A DNA stretch of 64,000 nucleotides from Thermosipho sp. (in: thermotogales) (lineage in GTDB: Bacteria; Thermotogota; Thermotogae; Thermotogales; Fervidobacteriaceae). Shown here piece by piece: positions 33,034 to 48,301 of the stretch. Position numbers and translations under genes: made by a program. The notes under the pieces are model-generated. The model saw only the letters and a list, made by a program, of their open reading frames with translations, was not told where the DNA came from and did no database searches. The DNA lies in assembly GCA_017656345.1 (NCBI GenBank), contig JACDNZ010000002.1:97733-161732 (forward strand). Reading direction: 5' to 3'. Within the stretch, counting starts at the first letter, position 1, and each line of letters opens with the position of its first letter.

Positions 33034-33778
33034 CGGTGAAAAGTTTGAAAAATTACTAAAAATAATGGAAACATTAAGAGGGCCTGAAGGTTGTGAATGG
33101 GATAAAGCTCAAACTCATGAAAGTTTAATACCGTATATAATAGAAGAAGCATATGAATTGATTGAAGAAATTAGAAAAAAAGATTATAAAAATATGAAAG
33201 AAGAATTGGGAGATATTCTACTACAAGTCGTTTTTCATGCACAAATCGCAAAAGAAAACAATGAATTTACCATGGATGAAGTGCTGGATACACTTAACGA
33301 AAAATTAATTAGAAGACATCCACATGTATTTGGAAGCGAAAAAGGTTATTCATATGCAAGGTGGGAAGAAATAAAAGCAAAAGAAAAAGGTGAAAAGCAA
33401 TTTTCACGAGTAGGTAAAATCAATTATTCTTTACCTGCGCTTTCACTTGCTAGAAGGGTTCAAGAAAATGCTGCTGATGTTGGGTTTGATTGGAATAACA
33501 TAAAGGATGTTTTAAATAAAGTAAAAGAAGAAATAGAAGAATTACAGAATGCAAAAAATAAACATGAAATAGAAGACGAATTTGGGGATCTTCTCTTTGC
33601 ATTGGTAAATCTATCCAGGTTTCTAAATATCGATCCAGAAATTTCTTTAAGAAAATCTACCGAAAAGTTCATCAAAAGGTTTAAAAAAATGGAAGAATTA
33701 ATTGAAAAAGATGGCAAAATCTTTGAAGAACTAAGTCTAAAAGAATTGGACAATTATTGGGAGGAAGCCAAAAAATGA
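33026..33778 (+). CDS. mazG: Nucleoside triphosphate pyrophosphohydrolase MazG
   Basis: Hydrolyses NTPs to NMP and pyrophosphate, cleaning up abnormal nucleotides and tuning (p)ppGpp response. Two MazG domains in 250 residues. The first has 'LRGPEGCEWDKAQTHESL', the metal site 'YIIEEAYELIEEIRKKD' and 'EELGDILLQVVFHAQIA'. The second has 'VKEEIEELQNAKNKHEIEDEFGDLLFALVNL' region. Full bacterial length. Its ATG is embedded in the last codons of the AI-2E-type gene, and its end overlaps the rlmB start (ATGA). Confidence 0.93.
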   Translation: MSSGEKFEKLLKIMETLRGPEGCEWDKAQTHESLIPYIIEEAYELIEEIRKKDYKNMKEELGDILLQVVFHAQIAKENNEFTMDEVLDTLNEKLIRRHPHVFGSEKGYSYARWEEIKAKEKGEKQFSRVGKINYSLPALSLARRVQENAADVGFDWNNIKDVLNKVKEEIEELQNAKNKHEIEDEFGDLLFALVNLSRFLNIDPEISLRKSTEKFIKRFKKMEELIEKDGKIFEELSLKELDNYWEEAKK

Positions 33779-34491
33779 AAGTACACGGAAGAAATGTTTT
33801 AAAAGAAATTTTAGCAACAAATACTCCTGTAAAAATGATTTACTTCTCAGAATCAGGCGACTCTGAATTAAAACAATTAATAGAAAAGGTAAAGAATAAA
33901 AAACTTCCGTTCACTGTTGCTAACAAAAAAATTTTAACCAAATTATGTAATTATGATAAACACCAGGGGGTTGTTATAGACATTGGTGATTTTAAATACA
34001 AAGACGAACATGTAATAGAGAAATTTGATAATCCATTTCTGGTAATACTAGATCAATTACAAGACCCACATAACTTTGGTGCCATCATCAGAACAGCAGT
34101 AGGTGCTGGAGCAAATGCTATAATTATTCCTAAAGATAACTCAGTTAAAGTTACCCCAACAGTCATAAAAGTTTCAGCTGGTACAATTTTTAAAATTGAC
34201 ATAATTCAGGTTGTGAACATTAGCAGGAGTATTGAGAAAATTAAAAAATTGGGTATTTGGGTTTATGGAGCTGATATGAATGGCACAAAATATTATAAAG
34301 CAGACCTAAAAAAACCTATTGCAATTGTATTAGGTAACGAGGGATCTGGAATCAGAAAACTTGTTAAGGAAAAATGTGATGGCTTTATTTCTATTCCAAT
34401 GAAAAACAGCATAGATTCTTTGAATGTTTCGGTTAGTGCAGGTATAATATTATTTGAGGTGATGAGGCAAAATGAAAGTATTGATAGTTGA
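33775..34491 (+). CDS. rlmB: TrmH/SpoU-family rRNA 2'-O-methyltransferase (RlmB type)
   Basis: Methylates a 2'-OH in 23S rRNA (Gm2251 in E. coli) with SAM. The N-terminal substrate-binding domain begins 'KVHGRNVLKEIL'. The C-terminal trefoil-knot domain has motif 1 'DQLQDPHNFGAIIRTAVGAG', motif 2 'IVLGNEGSGI' and motif 3 'IPMKNSIDSLNVSVSAGIILFE'. 238 residues. The start is the ATG at 33775, inside the mazG end; the open frame before it belongs to mazG sequence. The end overlaps the response regulator gene by 20 bp. Exact target nucleotide is inferred from family, not shown. Confidence 0.9.
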   Translation: MKVHGRNVLKEILATNTPVKMIYFSESGDSELKQLIEKVKNKKLPFTVANKKILTKLCNYDKHQGVVIDIGDFKYKDEHVIEKFDNPFLVILDQLQDPHNFGAIIRTAVGAGANAIIIPKDNSVKVTPTVIKVSAGTIFKIDIIQVVNISRSIEKIKKLGIWVYGADMNGTKYYKADLKKPIAIVLGNEGSGIRKLVKEKCDGFISIPMKNSIDSLNVSVSAGIILFEVMRQNESIDS

Positions 34492-35131
34492 AGATGATAG
34501 TAAATTAAGAAGGTTGTTGGAACTTGAATTTACTCATGAAAAATTTGAAGTTAAAACGGTAGAATTTGGGGAAGATGCTATCTTTTTATACTCCGAATTT
34601 AAACCTGATGTTGTAATTTTAGATGTAATGCTCCCTGACATTGACGGTACAGAAGTTGCCAAAAGAATTAGAAAAATCGATCCAGATGCTGGTATAATAA
34701 TGCTTACCGCCTTAGGTGAAACAAAAAATAAGGTAGAAGGCCTTGAAAGTGGTGCAGACGACTATGTTGTAAAACCATTTGATTTTGAAGAACTCCTTGC
34801 AAGGGTAAAAGCTTTGTTAAGAAGAAAGAAAATTGAATTTGAACACGAAATAAAAGTTGGAGATTTGTCGATCGATCTCAGCAGTAGAACAGTCAAATAT
34901 AAAGAAAAAGAAATTCAACTTAGCAAAACTGAATTTGATTTACTGGCCTATTTAGTAAAAAATATAGGAAGAGTTGTTTCAAAAGATGAAATTTTGAATG
35001 CAGTTTGGGGTATGGATTATTATGGTACCCCCAACACTGTAGAAGTATATATAAACTATCTAAGAAAAAAAATTGACCCAAATATAATAAAAACAGTCAG
35101 AGGAATAGGATATACTATTACGAAGGAATAG
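34472..35131 (+). CDS. OmpR/PhoB-family response regulator
   Basis: Two-component DNA-binding regulator of 219 residues. Receiver domain 1-120: acidic pocket 'VEDD' at 6-9, phosphate-accepting Asp51 in 'VVILDVMLPD', Thr in 'IMLTALGE' and Lys in 'VKPFDFEEL'. C-terminal winged helix: 'LSKTEFDLLAYLVKNIGRVVSKDEI' and 'TVEVYINYLRKKIDP', ending 'VRGIGYTITKE'. No histidine kinase gene is adjacent or in this window, so its kinase is encoded elsewhere. It overlaps rlmB by 20 bp and lies inside a housekeeping operon, resembling the stand-alone DrrB/DrrD type of Thermotoga. Confidence 0.93.
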   Translation: MKVLIVEDDSKLRRLLELEFTHEKFEVKTVEFGEDAIFLYSEFKPDVVILDVMLPDIDGTEVAKRIRKIDPDAGIIMLTALGETKNKVEGLESGADDYVVKPFDFEELLARVKALLRRKKIEFEHEIKVGDLSIDLSSRTVKYKEKEIQLSKTEFDLLAYLVKNIGRVVSKDEILNAVWGMDYYGTPNTVEVYINYLRKKIDPNIIKTVRGIGYTITKE

Positions 35132-35145
35132 ATGGAGGTGATCAA

Positions 35146-35838
35146 ATGTTTTTCTTTGACCCAAGTTTTATAATTTTAATTCCTGGATTAATCCTGGCAA
35201 TTATTGCTCAAACATATGTTCAAGAAAGATTTAATAAATATTCCAAGATCAGCTCATCATTAAATATGACCGGTGCTGAACTAGCAAAATTCATGCTTGA
35301 ATCTGCTGGTATTTACGATGTAAGAATTGAAAGAATTCCTGGAAAATTATCAGACCATTATGATCCAAATGCAAAAGTTGTAAGACTTTCAAGTAGTACA
35401 TATGATTCAAATTCAGTTGCAGCTCTAGGAGTCGTTGCACATGAAATAGGCCATGCTATTCAACATGCAACAAAATATGTTCCATTAGTTATCAGAAACG
35501 GAATTGCACCTGTTGTTTCGATAACTTCTAATCTTTCATGGATTCTATTCATTGCTGGGTTCCTGTTCTTCAATATAGCATTGATAAGAATTGGAGTGCT
35601 TTTATTCTCACTTGCAGTTATTTTTACCCTTATAACTTTACCAGTTGAATTTGACGCAAGTAAAAGGGCCGTAAAAATACTATCTACAAATATAATGATG
35701 CCACCTAATGAGCTTAACGGAGTAAAACAAGTTCTAAGTGCTGCAGCTATGACTTATGTAGCTGGTACATTAATGGCCATTCTCCAACTCATTAGAATGC
35801 TATTCTTGGCAGGTTTAATTGGAGGTAACAGAGATTGA
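35146..35838 (+). CDS. YugP-type membrane zinc metallopeptidase
   Basis: Integral-membrane protease-like protein of 230 residues; substrate unknown. Helices at about 6-26, 120-145, 147-165 and 200-222. The zinc motif HEIGH is at 99-103, directly before 'AIQHATKYVPL', with a later 'LPVEFDASKRA' supplying the third ligand Glu. This matches the DUF2268/YugP family of Bacillus and others. ATG start after GGAGGTGATC. The stop overlaps the rsmB TTG start. In several Firmicutes and Thermotogae this gene sits beside rsmB, as here, but no functional tie is known. Confidence 0.88.
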   Translation: MFFFDPSFIILIPGLILAIIAQTYVQERFNKYSKISSSLNMTGAELAKFMLESAGIYDVRIERIPGKLSDHYDPNAKVVRLSSSTYDSNSVAALGVVAHEIGHAIQHATKYVPLVIRNGIAPVVSITSNLSWILFIAGFLFFNIALIRIGVLLFSLAVIFTLITLPVEFDASKRAVKILSTNIMMPPNELNGVKQVLSAAAMTYVAGTLMAILQLIRMLFLAGLIGGNRD

Positions 35839-37082
35839 GTGATTTACTGATTGCATATAGACTATTAAGAAAAAAATTTAGAGGTGGAATTTTTTCAAAA
35901 GACTTTTATGAGGCTTTCTCCTATGTTGAGGAGAAAGCCTTTTTTAAAGAATTAATTTATGGAGTCTTAAGGAGGCAAGAATATCTCGATTGGATAATTA
36001 ACAAATTTTTAAAAAGAAAAGAACTCCCACCTTCAATCAGAACTCTATTGAGGATGGGGACATATTTATTGTTATTTTCACACATGCCAAACTATGCAGT
36101 TGTAAACGAAACAGTAAATCTTGTAGAAAAACAATCCTTTAGAAAATTAGTAAATGCAATATTAAGACAAATCTCCAAATTAAGTTATATTGAACCTCAA
36201 GAGCTTCATATAAAATACTCTCATCCTAAATGGTTAATTGAATATTGGAAAAAATTCTTACCAGAAGATTATTTGATAAAAATGCTAGAATATAATTTAA
36301 TACCCTCAAAAACAGTTGCAAGAGTTAATATAAAAAAAACAAATAGGGAAAAACTAACTCTGAAAAATATAAGATATACTACTCATTCTCCACAGGGAAT
36401 TATTTTTGAAAATTTTAATATTTCTCCCTGGGAATTAAAAGAATATAAGAATGGTTTAATAACTTATCAAAGTGAATCTTCACAGTTAATTCCTCTATTA
36501 ATTGATTACAAAGAAAACGAATACGTACTTGACGCTTGTAGTGCTCCTGGAGGAAAAGCTTCTCATATTTTAGAACTATCAAATGTAAAACTATTTGTAA
36601 ACGATATAGATTTTTCAAAAATTCAAATAGTAAAAGAACAATTTGAACGACTAAATTTAAAACCTGAAAAATATTTAACTAACGACGCTCGAAAGTTGAA
36701 ATTTAATTTCCAGTTTGACAAAATTTTTGTTGATGCTCCTTGTAGTAGTTTAGGAACTGCTAGAAGAAATCCTGAAGTGCTTCGAAGACAAAAACCTCAG
36801 AATATTAAAAATTTAAGTAATTTGCAGCGTGAAATTTTAAACAATTTGTGGCAATCGTTAAAGAAAAATGGCACCTTAATATATTCAACCTGTACCATTA
36901 CATATGAAGAAAACACTTTAAATGCTGAATGGCTAGTAAAAGAAAAGGCAGCCAAAATTATTGACATAAGAGATAAACTAGATAAGTTTGATGTAAAATA
37001 TATATGGGATGGATATGGTGCTCTATTCTATCCAGATGAAAATCTTACACCATTTTACGTTGCAGTTTTTATAAAGGAGTGA
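35835..37082 (+). CDS. rsmB: 16S rRNA (cytosine-967-C5)-methyltransferase
   Basis: SAM-dependent m5C methyltransferase of the NOL1/Sun family. The N-terminal NusB-like RNA-binding domain (1-135) includes 'FFKELIYGVLRRQEYLDWII' and 'RTLLRMGTYLLLFSHMPNYAVVNETV'. The catalytic domain has 'LDACSAPGGKASHIL' (SAM site), 'VDAPCSSLGTARRNPEV' and 'LIYSTCTITYEENT' with the paired catalytic Cys residues. 415 residues. TTG start (35835) six bases after GGAGGT, overlapping the yugP stop. It precedes rnr by 6 bp. The exact cytosine is inferred from family and operon type. Confidence 0.93.
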   Translation: MSDLLIAYRLLRKKFRGGIFSKDFYEAFSYVEEKAFFKELIYGVLRRQEYLDWIINKFLKRKELPPSIRTLLRMGTYLLLFSHMPNYAVVNETVNLVEKQSFRKLVNAILRQISKLSYIEPQELHIKYSHPKWLIEYWKKFLPEDYLIKMLEYNLIPSKTVARVNIKKTNREKLTLKNIRYTTHSPQGIIFENFNISPWELKEYKNGLITYQSESSQLIPLLIDYKENEYVLDACSAPGGKASHILELSNVKLFVNDIDFSKIQIVKEQFERLNLKPEKYLTNDARKLKFNFQFDKIFVDAPCSSLGTARRNPEVLRRQKPQNIKNLSNLQREILNNLWQSLKKNGTLIYSTCTITYEENTLNAEWLVKEKAAKIIDIRDKLDKFDVKYIWDGYGALFYPDENLTPFYVAVFIKE

Positions 37083-37088
37083 TTTAAT

Positions 37089-39209
37089 ATGATAACTAAA
37101 AAAAATGTGGAAAAATATATAACCTCTAACACATATACCCCAAAAGTTTTAAAAGAACTATATAAAGCATTTAAGTTAAGAAAAAAAGATGAAAAACAAA
37201 AATTAAGAAAAATACTTTCCGAATTAATTTCTGAAGGTAAGATATATAAAGACAGCAGAGGAAAATATAAACCCATAAAAGAAAATCTAGTAATTGGAAC
37301 ATTGGAATTTACGAGAAATGGTACCCTTGCATTTGCCTGGACAGAATCAGGGGAAGAAATTGCAATACCAGCAGAAAAAGTTGGAACTGCTCTTCACAAA
37401 GATAAAGTATTAATCGAAATCGTCGGAAAATGGTATGATCTTCCGGAAGGAAGAGTTGTAAGAGTACTTGAAAGAGGTCTTAAAAAGATTGTAGGCACTT
37501 TCCAACCAAGAGGCAGATTCGCCTTTATCATTCCAGACGATCCAAAAATCCAATATGATTTTTATGTACCAGTAGAATATTTTAACAACGCTAAACCCGG
37601 AGTTAAAGTAGTAGCTGAAATAGTAAAATATCCAACTACTACAAGAAATCCTGTAGCAAGGGTAGTTGAAGTTTTAGGTTACTCAGATGATCCTGCTACT
37701 GATTTTCCAACAGTAATTGTTAAACACGATTTACCTGTGGAATTTCCTGAAAAAGTCCTGAAAGAAGCTTCAAAAATACCTGAAAAGGTCACTCAAAGAG
37801 ACTTAAAAGGAAGGAAAGATTTCAGGGATGAAATTATAGTTACTATAGATGGTCCCGATGCAAAAGATTTTGACGATGCCGTAAACGTAAAAAAATTGAA
37901 AAATGGAAATTATCTTTTAGGTGTTCATATTGCCGATGTTTCTTATTACGTAAAAGAGGGCTCAGAACTCGATAAAGAAGCTTTCAAAAGAGGTACCAGC
38001 GTCTATCTTGTTGATAGAGTAATTCCCATGTTACCTTTTAGACTTTCACATGGAGTTTGTAGCTTGGTTCAAGGTGAGGATCGATTGGTAATGTCACTAG
38101 TAATGGAAATAGATAAAAATGGTAAAGTTGTTGATTTTGAAGTAACACCAGGCGTTATAAAAAGCTATAGAAGACTTGTTTATGACGATGTTAATGCTTT
38201 ATTTTCTAACGACAAAGATGCTATCAGAAAAATTGGAGATTTGAAAGAACAACTTGAATTGATGAGAGAATTAAAAAATATTCTCAGAAATGCTAGAAAG
38301 AAAAGAGGAGCAATTTTAGACATAGAAGGTGGAGAAGTTAAAATTATTTTGGATGAAAAAGGGCATGCAATCGATATAATTCCCAGAAAAAGGGGAGAAG
38401 CTGAGGTAATAATTGAAGAATTTATGATAAAAGCGAACGAAACTATTGCAGAAATTTTCGATCATTTCGATTTACCATTTGTATATAGAGTACATGAACA
38501 ACCTGATCCTGATACAATTTTACAGCTTAAAAACTATCTCTCGGCATTAGGTATTGATTTAAAACTTCCAAAAAAGATCCAACCCAAGATATTACAAAAC
38601 CTTTTAGAAAAAACAGCAGGACATCCTTTAAGAAGTAGTATTGAAAGACTATTAGTAAGGTCAATGAAAAGAGCAGTTTATTCACCAACAAATATTGGAC
38701 ATTTTGGTCTGGCATCATATGCTTACACTCATTTTACTTCTCCAATCAGAAGGTACCCTGACCTTATTGTTCACAGATTAATAAGAAAGTTCCTAGAAAC
38801 TAAAGGAAACATAACAAAAAAACAAATCAAAGAATTAAATAAAAAATTAACGAAAATCGCTGTTCACAGTAGTAAAAGAGAAAGAACAGCAGATGAAGCT
38901 GAATGGGATTATACAGCTTTAAAAAAGATCGATTATATTTCAAGACATATAGGAAGTGTATTTGAAGTTGTTGTAACATCAGTAACAAAATTTGGATTAT
39001 TCGTCGAAATAATTGATAAAAGCATTTCTGGCCTTATCCATATCTCAACGATGGATGATTATTACAAATATGACGAAGAAAAAAGCATCCTAATTGGTAC
39101 AAAAAAAGGAAAAATATATAAAATAGGTGATATATTTAAAGCAAAAGTTGTAAATGCAGATAAAACCAGAATGCAAATTGATTTTGAAATATACAATGAA
39201 AACGATTAG
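37089..39209 (+). CDS. rnr: Ribonuclease R
   Basis: Processive 3'-5' exoribonuclease that degrades structured RNA in turnover and rRNA quality control. 706 residues: a winged-helix start (1-65), two cold-shock RNA-binding domains (about 70-210), the RNB catalytic domain with 'IDGPDAKDFDDAVNV' and 'GVHIADVSYYVKEGSELDKEA' (metal Asp residues), and a C-terminal S1 domain ('GSVFEVVVTSVTKFGLFVEI', 'SGLIHISTM'). ATG start after AAAGGAGTGA. It ends the seven-gene operon; its final four bases overlap the end of the convergent small membrane protein gene. Confidence 0.95.
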   Translation: MITKKNVEKYITSNTYTPKVLKELYKAFKLRKKDEKQKLRKILSELISEGKIYKDSRGKYKPIKENLVIGTLEFTRNGTLAFAWTESGEEIAIPAEKVGTALHKDKVLIEIVGKWYDLPEGRVVRVLERGLKKIVGTFQPRGRFAFIIPDDPKIQYDFYVPVEYFNNAKPGVKVVAEIVKYPTTTRNPVARVVEVLGYSDDPATDFPTVIVKHDLPVEFPEKVLKEASKIPEKVTQRDLKGRKDFRDEIIVTIDGPDAKDFDDAVNVKKLKNGNYLLGVHIADVSYYVKEGSELDKEAFKRGTSVYLVDRVIPMLPFRLSHGVCSLVQGEDRLVMSLVMEIDKNGKVVDFEVTPGVIKSYRRLVYDDVNALFSNDKDAIRKIGDLKEQLELMRELKNILRNARKKRGAILDIEGGEVKIILDEKGHAIDIIPRKRGEAEVIIEEFMIKANETIAEIFDHFDLPFVYRVHEQPDPDTILQLKNYLSALGIDLKLPKKIQPKILQNLLEKTAGHPLRSSIERLLVRSMKRAVYSPTNIGHFGLASYAYTHFTSPIRRYPDLIVHRLIRKFLETKGNITKKQIKELNKKLTKIAVHSSKRERTADEAEWDYTALKKIDYISRHIGSVFEVVVTSVTKFGLFVEIIDKSISGLIHISTMDDYYKYDEEKSILIGTKKGKIYKIGDIFKAKVVNADKTRMQIDFEIYNEND

Positions 39210-39427
39210 TTAGCTCTATTTTTGAAATATTCCACTCCTTTTACAATAAGAGAAATAACCAATAAAATTAATACAATCGGGAACACAATTGTAACTAATC
39301 CAATAAAGATCAACACAATTAATAATACACCTAAGATAATTGATAAAATAGGTGACAAGAATGGGAAAAATAATATACCCAAAATAACCAAAAATATAAC
39401 ACCAAGAGTTGCTAAAAAGTGTAACAT
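39206..39427 (-). CDS. Small two-helix membrane protein
   Basis: Unrecognised 73-residue, very hydrophobic protein. Two long hydrophobic stretches (about 2-30 and 32-62) are separated by a short turn, and a positively charged tail follows ('KGVEYFKNRAN'). I accept it as real because GGAGGTGC stands five bases before the ATG, an extended -10 lies 37 bp upstream, and the frame is a clean membrane protein. It is alone on this strand between rnr and ligA. Function cannot be guessed. Confidence 0.65.
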   Translation of the reverse strand: MLHFLATLGVIFLVILGILFFPFLSPILSIILGVLLIVLIFIGLVTIVFPIVLILLVISLIVKGVEYFKNRAN

Positions 39428-39463
39428 GCTTGCACCTCCATTTTTTGATATGTTTACAAAAAT

Positions 39464-39472
39464 ATTTTACCA
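39464..39472 (-). promoter_or_regulatory. Extended -10 promoter for the small membrane protein gene
   Basis: Minus strand TGG-TAAAAT, about 37 bases before the start codon; same nonamer as at 4088-4096. Confidence 0.4.
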
Positions 39473-39512
39473 TATAACCAAAATTTTTGCAAATTGAAAC
39501 AATAAATTTTGA

Positions 39513-42483
<2,971 letters not shown>

Positions 42484-42502
42484 TGACCCCACCTCCAAAA
42501 TT

Positions 42503-45718
<3,216 letters not shown>

Positions 45719-45740
45719 TTTTACTTTCACCTCCAAAAAA

Positions 45741-45749
45741 ATTATACCA
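45741..45749 (-). promoter_or_regulatory. Extended -10 promoter of the corC-cdd-recN-plc operon
   Basis: Minus strand TGG-TATAAT, 23 bases before the ATG. The predicted transcript start leaves the GGAGGTG close to the 5' end. The -35 region is poor. Confidence 0.5.
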
Positions 45750-45751
45750 CA

Positions 45752-47434
45752 TTACAATTTGGTTTTTCTATTAAACATAACATTAAACTTCATCAAATTT
45801 TTCTTTTTTAAAGATCTTTCAACAAAAACTTCTTCTTTCGTATATGGATCAATTCCAGTAAAATAGATTGTAGTGCTTAAAGTACCAGGTGTAGGAGTAA
45901 ATATCTGTATCTGCTGAGGTTTGTAACCTAATTTCGTTTTAATAAACCTTCTTAAATGATTGTTTTCTCTAAAACTTTCACCAGGATGTCCCACTATAAA
46001 ATAAGCTACAACATATCTTTTTTTTGAAATCTCTTCATACTTTCTTTTAAACTCTAAAAATAAATCGATGCTTGGCTTTCTCATTATTCTTAATACATTT
46101 TCATGTGAATGTTCTGGGGCAAGTTTTAATTGCCCGGGTGTAAACTCTGGTAATTGTTTGATAAATTCTTCACCATACTTTTTATCGCTTAAAACTAAAT
46201 CATGTCTTATACCCGATGAAATGAAAACATTTTTTACTCCTGGAACAGATTTTATACTATGTAAAAGCTTCAAAAATGCTTCATGATTCGGTAGATTTTG
46301 CTCACAAATATTTGGATGCATACAGAATTTCGCACATTGTCCTTTGGTATTTCGCACTTTACATACCGAACCATACATATTGGCTGTAGGTCCTCCAACG
46401 TCCATAATAGTCCCTTTAAAATCTTTCATTTTCTTGATTAACCTAACTTCTTCTAAAATTGATTCCTCACTTCGTGAAATCAAATGAGTCGTTTGATGTT
46501 GAGTTAACGCACAAAAAGAACACGAACCATAACAACCTCTAACAGCAGTAATTGAAAATTTTACAGTATTAATTGCTTTCACTTTTCCTTGATTTAGATA
46601 GTAAGGATGAACCCTTCTCTCAAACGGTAAAAGGTAAATTCCGTCCAATTGTTTTTGTGACAACGGGAATTGTGGGGGATTTTGTATAACATACCTCGTA
46701 TCCTGTTTTTGAACAATTTTTTTCTCTTTAAATGGATCAGTTAATAGTGTTATTTTCAAAAACATCTCAGAATATTTTTCAGGTGAATTTGAAACTTCTT
46801 CATGAGATGGTAAGTGGATCCCGTTAACATCTTTTGATGACCACCAAACTATACCTCTAATATCCTTGCATTTATCAATATCTCCATACTTCTCCAAACA
46901 TCTTGCAATTTCTAAAACTGATAATTCCCCCATACCATACACTAAAATATCAGCTTTTGAATCTAATAATATAGATTTTCTAACTTTATTTGACCACCAA
47001 TCATAGTGTGAAAATCTTCTTAAACTTGCTTCAATACCACCTATAACAATTGGCACGTCCTTGTAAAACCTCTTTATTAAATTTGAATAAACAATTGTAG
47101 CTCTATCTGGCCTTTTACCCCCCAATCCCCCAGGGGTATAATCATCACTTCTTCTTTTCTTACCAGACGCTGTGTAATTTGCTACCATTGAATCAACATT
47201 TCCTGCAGTAACGCCAAAAAATAAACGAGGTTTTCCTAACCTCGTTATCTCATCAGTATTCCAATCAGGTTGAGCAATTATTCCAACTTTATAACCATAC
47301 GATAATAGATAATGTCCAATCAATGCTACACCAATAGATGGATGATCTATATAAGCATCACCTGTAATTAAAATTATATCCAGATACTTCCAACCTAACT
47401 TTTTTACCTCATCTAATGTGGTAGGTAAAAACAA
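45752..47434 (-). CDS. YgiQ-family radical SAM protein
   Basis: Radical SAM enzyme of unknown substrate, UPF0313 family. 560 residues: an N-terminal B12-binding-like domain ('LDIILITGDAYIDHPSIGVALIGHYL' region, 'SGKKRRSDDYTPGGLGGKRPDRA', 'PIVIGGIEASLRRFSHYDWW'), the iron-sulfur motif 'AVRGCYGSCSFCAL' (CxxxCxxC) and the family's C-terminal region ('DVGGPTANMYG', 'CMHPNICEQNL', 'LKLAPEHSHENVLRIMRKP'). All family landmarks are intact. It starts one base after the rsgA stop region and ends 11 bp before the promoter of the corC operon. Confidence 0.92.
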   Translation of the reverse strand: MFLPTTLDEVKKLGWKYLDIILITGDAYIDHPSIGVALIGHYLLSYGYKVGIIAQPDWNTDEITRLGKPRLFFGVTAGNVDSMVANYTASGKKRRSDDYTPGGLGGKRPDRATIVYSNLIKRFYKDVPIVIGGIEASLRRFSHYDWWSNKVRKSILLDSKADILVYGMGELSVLEIARCLEKYGDIDKCKDIRGIVWWSSKDVNGIHLPSHEEVSNSPEKYSEMFLKITLLTDPFKEKKIVQKQDTRYVIQNPPQFPLSQKQLDGIYLLPFERRVHPYYLNQGKVKAINTVKFSITAVRGCYGSCSFCALTQHQTTHLISRSEESILEEVRLIKKMKDFKGTIMDVGGPTANMYGSVCKVRNTKGQCAKFCMHPNICEQNLPNHEAFLKLLHSIKSVPGVKNVFISSGIRHDLVLSDKKYGEEFIKQLPEFTPGQLKLAPEHSHENVLRIMRKPSIDLFLEFKRKYEEISKKRYVVAYFIVGHPGESFRENNHLRRFIKTKLGYKPQQIQIFTPTPGTLSTTIYFTGIDPYTKEEVFVERSLKKKNLMKFNVMFNRKTKL

Positions 47435-48301
47435 TTAACTACCTCCTGACAATTCTTTGTACATTTCAAAATAACTTTGATACCTTGAACGCTTTATAAA
47501 ACCTTTTTCAACTGCATTTTTAACCCCACAATCCGGTTCATCAATATGATTACAATCAGGAAAAAGACAAAAATAATCATTAAACTCTGGGAAAAATTCT
47601 TTTAAATCTTCGGGAGCTATAAAAGATATATCAAGATTAGCAAAACCAGGGGTATCTGCTATCCATCCGCCAAAATCAAAATAAAGCAATTCAATAACCG
47701 TCGTTGTATGTTTTCCACGATCTAATTTTTCTGAAATATCATTTACTTTCAGTGATAATCCTGGGTTAATAGCATTTAAAAGACTACTCTTACCAACTCC
47801 TGACATTCCCGCCATTGTAGAAATCTTATTTTTCAACAATTCCTTTAAATTATCTATTCCATATTTTGTTTTTGCACTCGTGACAATTACGGGATAAATT
47901 TTTGAATAAATATCTTTAAATGCTTCAATTTCTTCGTCGACTAGTAAATCAGCTTTGTTTAAAACAATTATCGCAGGTAATTTTGCCTGTTCTACTAAAA
48001 CTAAATACCTATCTAAAATTTTCAATGGCGTTTCAGGTTTTTTTAAAGTAGTTACAACAATAACCTGATCTACATTTGCAATTCTTGGTCTAGAAAGTTC
48101 ATTCTTTCTATTATAAATGTTTTCTATTACACCTTCTTTTCCTATAATAATACGATATTCGACAATATCACCAACAATGGGGCGTATTTTTTGTTCTTTA
48201 AATTTCCCTCTTAATTTACATAAAAATTTTTCACCAGTTTCAAAATCCTGAACTATTGCCATATTGGATAGAAATTTTACAACGACACCTTTTCTTCTCA
48301 T
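47435..48301 (-). CDS. rsgA: Ribosome small-subunit GTPase RsgA
   Basis: Circularly permuted GTPase that checks late 30S assembly. 288 residues: an N-terminal OB fold (1-65), the GTPase with G4 'VLNKADLL' before G1 'GMSGVGKSSLLNAINP' and G3 'DTPGFANLD', and the C-terminal zinc finger 'CLFPDCNHIDEPDCGVKNAV'. The start overlaps the PASTA gene stop by one base. The chain rlmN-PASTA-rsgA parallels the Firmicute rlmN-prpC-prkC-rsgA-rpe operon but lacks kinase and phosphatase. Confidence 0.96.
   Translation of the reverse strand: MRRKGVVVKFLSNMAIVQDFETGEKFLCKLRGKFKEQKIRPIVGDIVEYRIIIGKEGVIENIYNRKNELSRPRIANVDQVIVVTTLKKPETPLKILDRYLVLVEQAKLPAIIVLNKADLLVDEEIEAFKDIYSKIYPVIVTSAKTKYGIDNLKELLKNKISTMAGMSGVGKSSLLNAINPGLSLKVNDISEKLDRGKHTTTVIELLYFDFGGWIADTPGFANLDISFIAPEDLKEFFPEFNDYFCLFPDCNHIDEPDCGVKNAVEKGFIKRSRYQSYFEMYKELSGGS

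Noticed and set aside
39216..39473. 85-codon minus-strand frame overlapping the small membrane protein gene
   Set aside because: The other frame (39206-39427) has the well-placed GGAGGTG and ATG and reads as a clean two-helix protein; this one has no ribosome site and odd Cys/Tyr/Asn content.
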